Part shown: positions 6,769 to 6,975 of the stretch, in pieces
Numbering within the stretch: position 1 is the stretch's first letter
Layout: each line of letters begins with the position of its first letter
Origin: an uncultured Bacteroides sp.
GTDB lineage: Bacteria > Bacteroidota > Bacteroidia > Bacteroidales > UBA11471
Direction of reading: 5' to 3'
Assembly (NCBI GenBank): GCA_905210875.1
Contig: CAJLYN010000113.1
Location: forward strand, 1-6,975
Length of the DNA: 6,975 bases
Translations under genes and position numbers: made by a program
The notes under the pieces: model-generated
Seen by the model: only the letters and a program-made list of their open reading frames with translations
The model's database searches: none
Told to the model about the DNA's origin: nothing

Positions 6769-6975
6769 ATGATTTTAATGCAATTACCAACATATTTATC
6801 TGCTTTTGTTGATTTTTTAAACAAATATTTTGATGACAAAAATTATCTTTTACGAGATATTACTCCTAAAATTCTTAATGATTTTTGGGCTTATGCTCTT
6901 TTATATGGAAAAGTTAGTCAAAAAGACGGCAGCCGCGGACCTTTATCCGCAAGGAGCGTCCAGAGTTACAAAAGC
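6769..6975 (+). CDS. Probable tyrosine site-specific recombinase (partial, N-terminal part)
   Basis: The frame runs from the ATG at 6769 to the window edge (69 residues) without a stop; a second in-frame ATG lies at 6778. The visible part, with LPTYLSAFVDFLNKYF (6-21), LLRDITPKILNDFWAYAL (27-44) and PLSARSVQSYKS (58-69), has the pattern of the helical SAM-like core-binding domain of phage-type integrases, where a 'lS..Tv..Y' motif ends the first helices. The catalytic domain (R, H-x-x-R, Y) would lie outside the window. The domain begins almost at the start codon, so the arm-binding N-terminal domain of many ~400-residue Bacteroides integrases is absent. This gene is either of a short Xer-like type or 5'-truncated. 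Codons are strongly A/T-ending for the first ~50 residues, unlike the genes to the left, which suggests acquired DNA. Confidence 0.65.
   Translation, partial: MILMQLPTYLSAFVDFLNKYFDDKNYLLRDITPKILNDFWAYALLYGKVSQKDGSRGPLSARSVQSYKS

Noticed and set aside
1..6975. CRISPR arrays, tRNA or rRNA genes, complete insertion sequences
   Set aside because: No regularly spaced repeats, cloverleaf or rRNA-like stretches, or transposase with terminal repeats were seen on either strand.

Overview
The window looks like chromosomal DNA of a member of the Bacteroidales. Three upstream regions carry the Bacteroidetes-type promoter (TTG or TTTG, about 20 bases, then TAnnTTTG), no gene has a convincing Shine-Dalgarno sequence, and the proteins are of kinds common in gut Bacteroidales. 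The TCG-rich, moderately GC-rich coding style of the left two thirds would fit a Barnesiella-like or Bacteroides-like genome, but the genus cannot be fixed from this sequence.

Layout. (1) Bases 1-1066, minus strand: a secreted DUF1343/NamZ-type exo-muramidase, cut at its C-terminal end by the window edge. (2) 1067-1383: a 317-base gap with the upstream region of the next gene, including two TATCTTTG elements and a leader that can fold. (3) 1384-1872, plus: a small exported protein of unknown function with a beta-rich core. (4) 1901-1935: a strong hairpin between convergent genes. (5) 1959-3158, minus: a membrane-anchored family 2 glycosyltransferase. (6) 3159-3397: a divergent promoter region with one good promoter on each strand. 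(7) 3398-4201 and 4225-6543, plus: a Wza-like outer-membrane export lipoprotein and a Wzc-like co-polymerase/tyrosine autokinase, together the start of a capsule or exopolysaccharide export operon. (8) 6544-6768: AT-rich non-coding DNA with a perfect 16-bp inverted repeat around 5 bases. (9) 6769 to the right edge: the N-terminal part of a probable tyrosine site-specific recombinase, much richer in A and T than the genes to its left.

How it works together. Wza and Wzc form the outer-membrane channel and the inner-membrane length-control and kinase part of a Wzy-type export machine. The divergent glycosyltransferase could supply or modify the sugar chain, but no polymerase, flippase or other transferase is visible. 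The most interesting spot is the right end: where assembly genes would usually follow Wzc, there is a hairpin or inverted repeat and then a recombinase gene of foreign-looking composition. This is either the edge of an inserted element or a recombinase that acts locally, for example on phase variation. No complete new system can be shown from this window alone.
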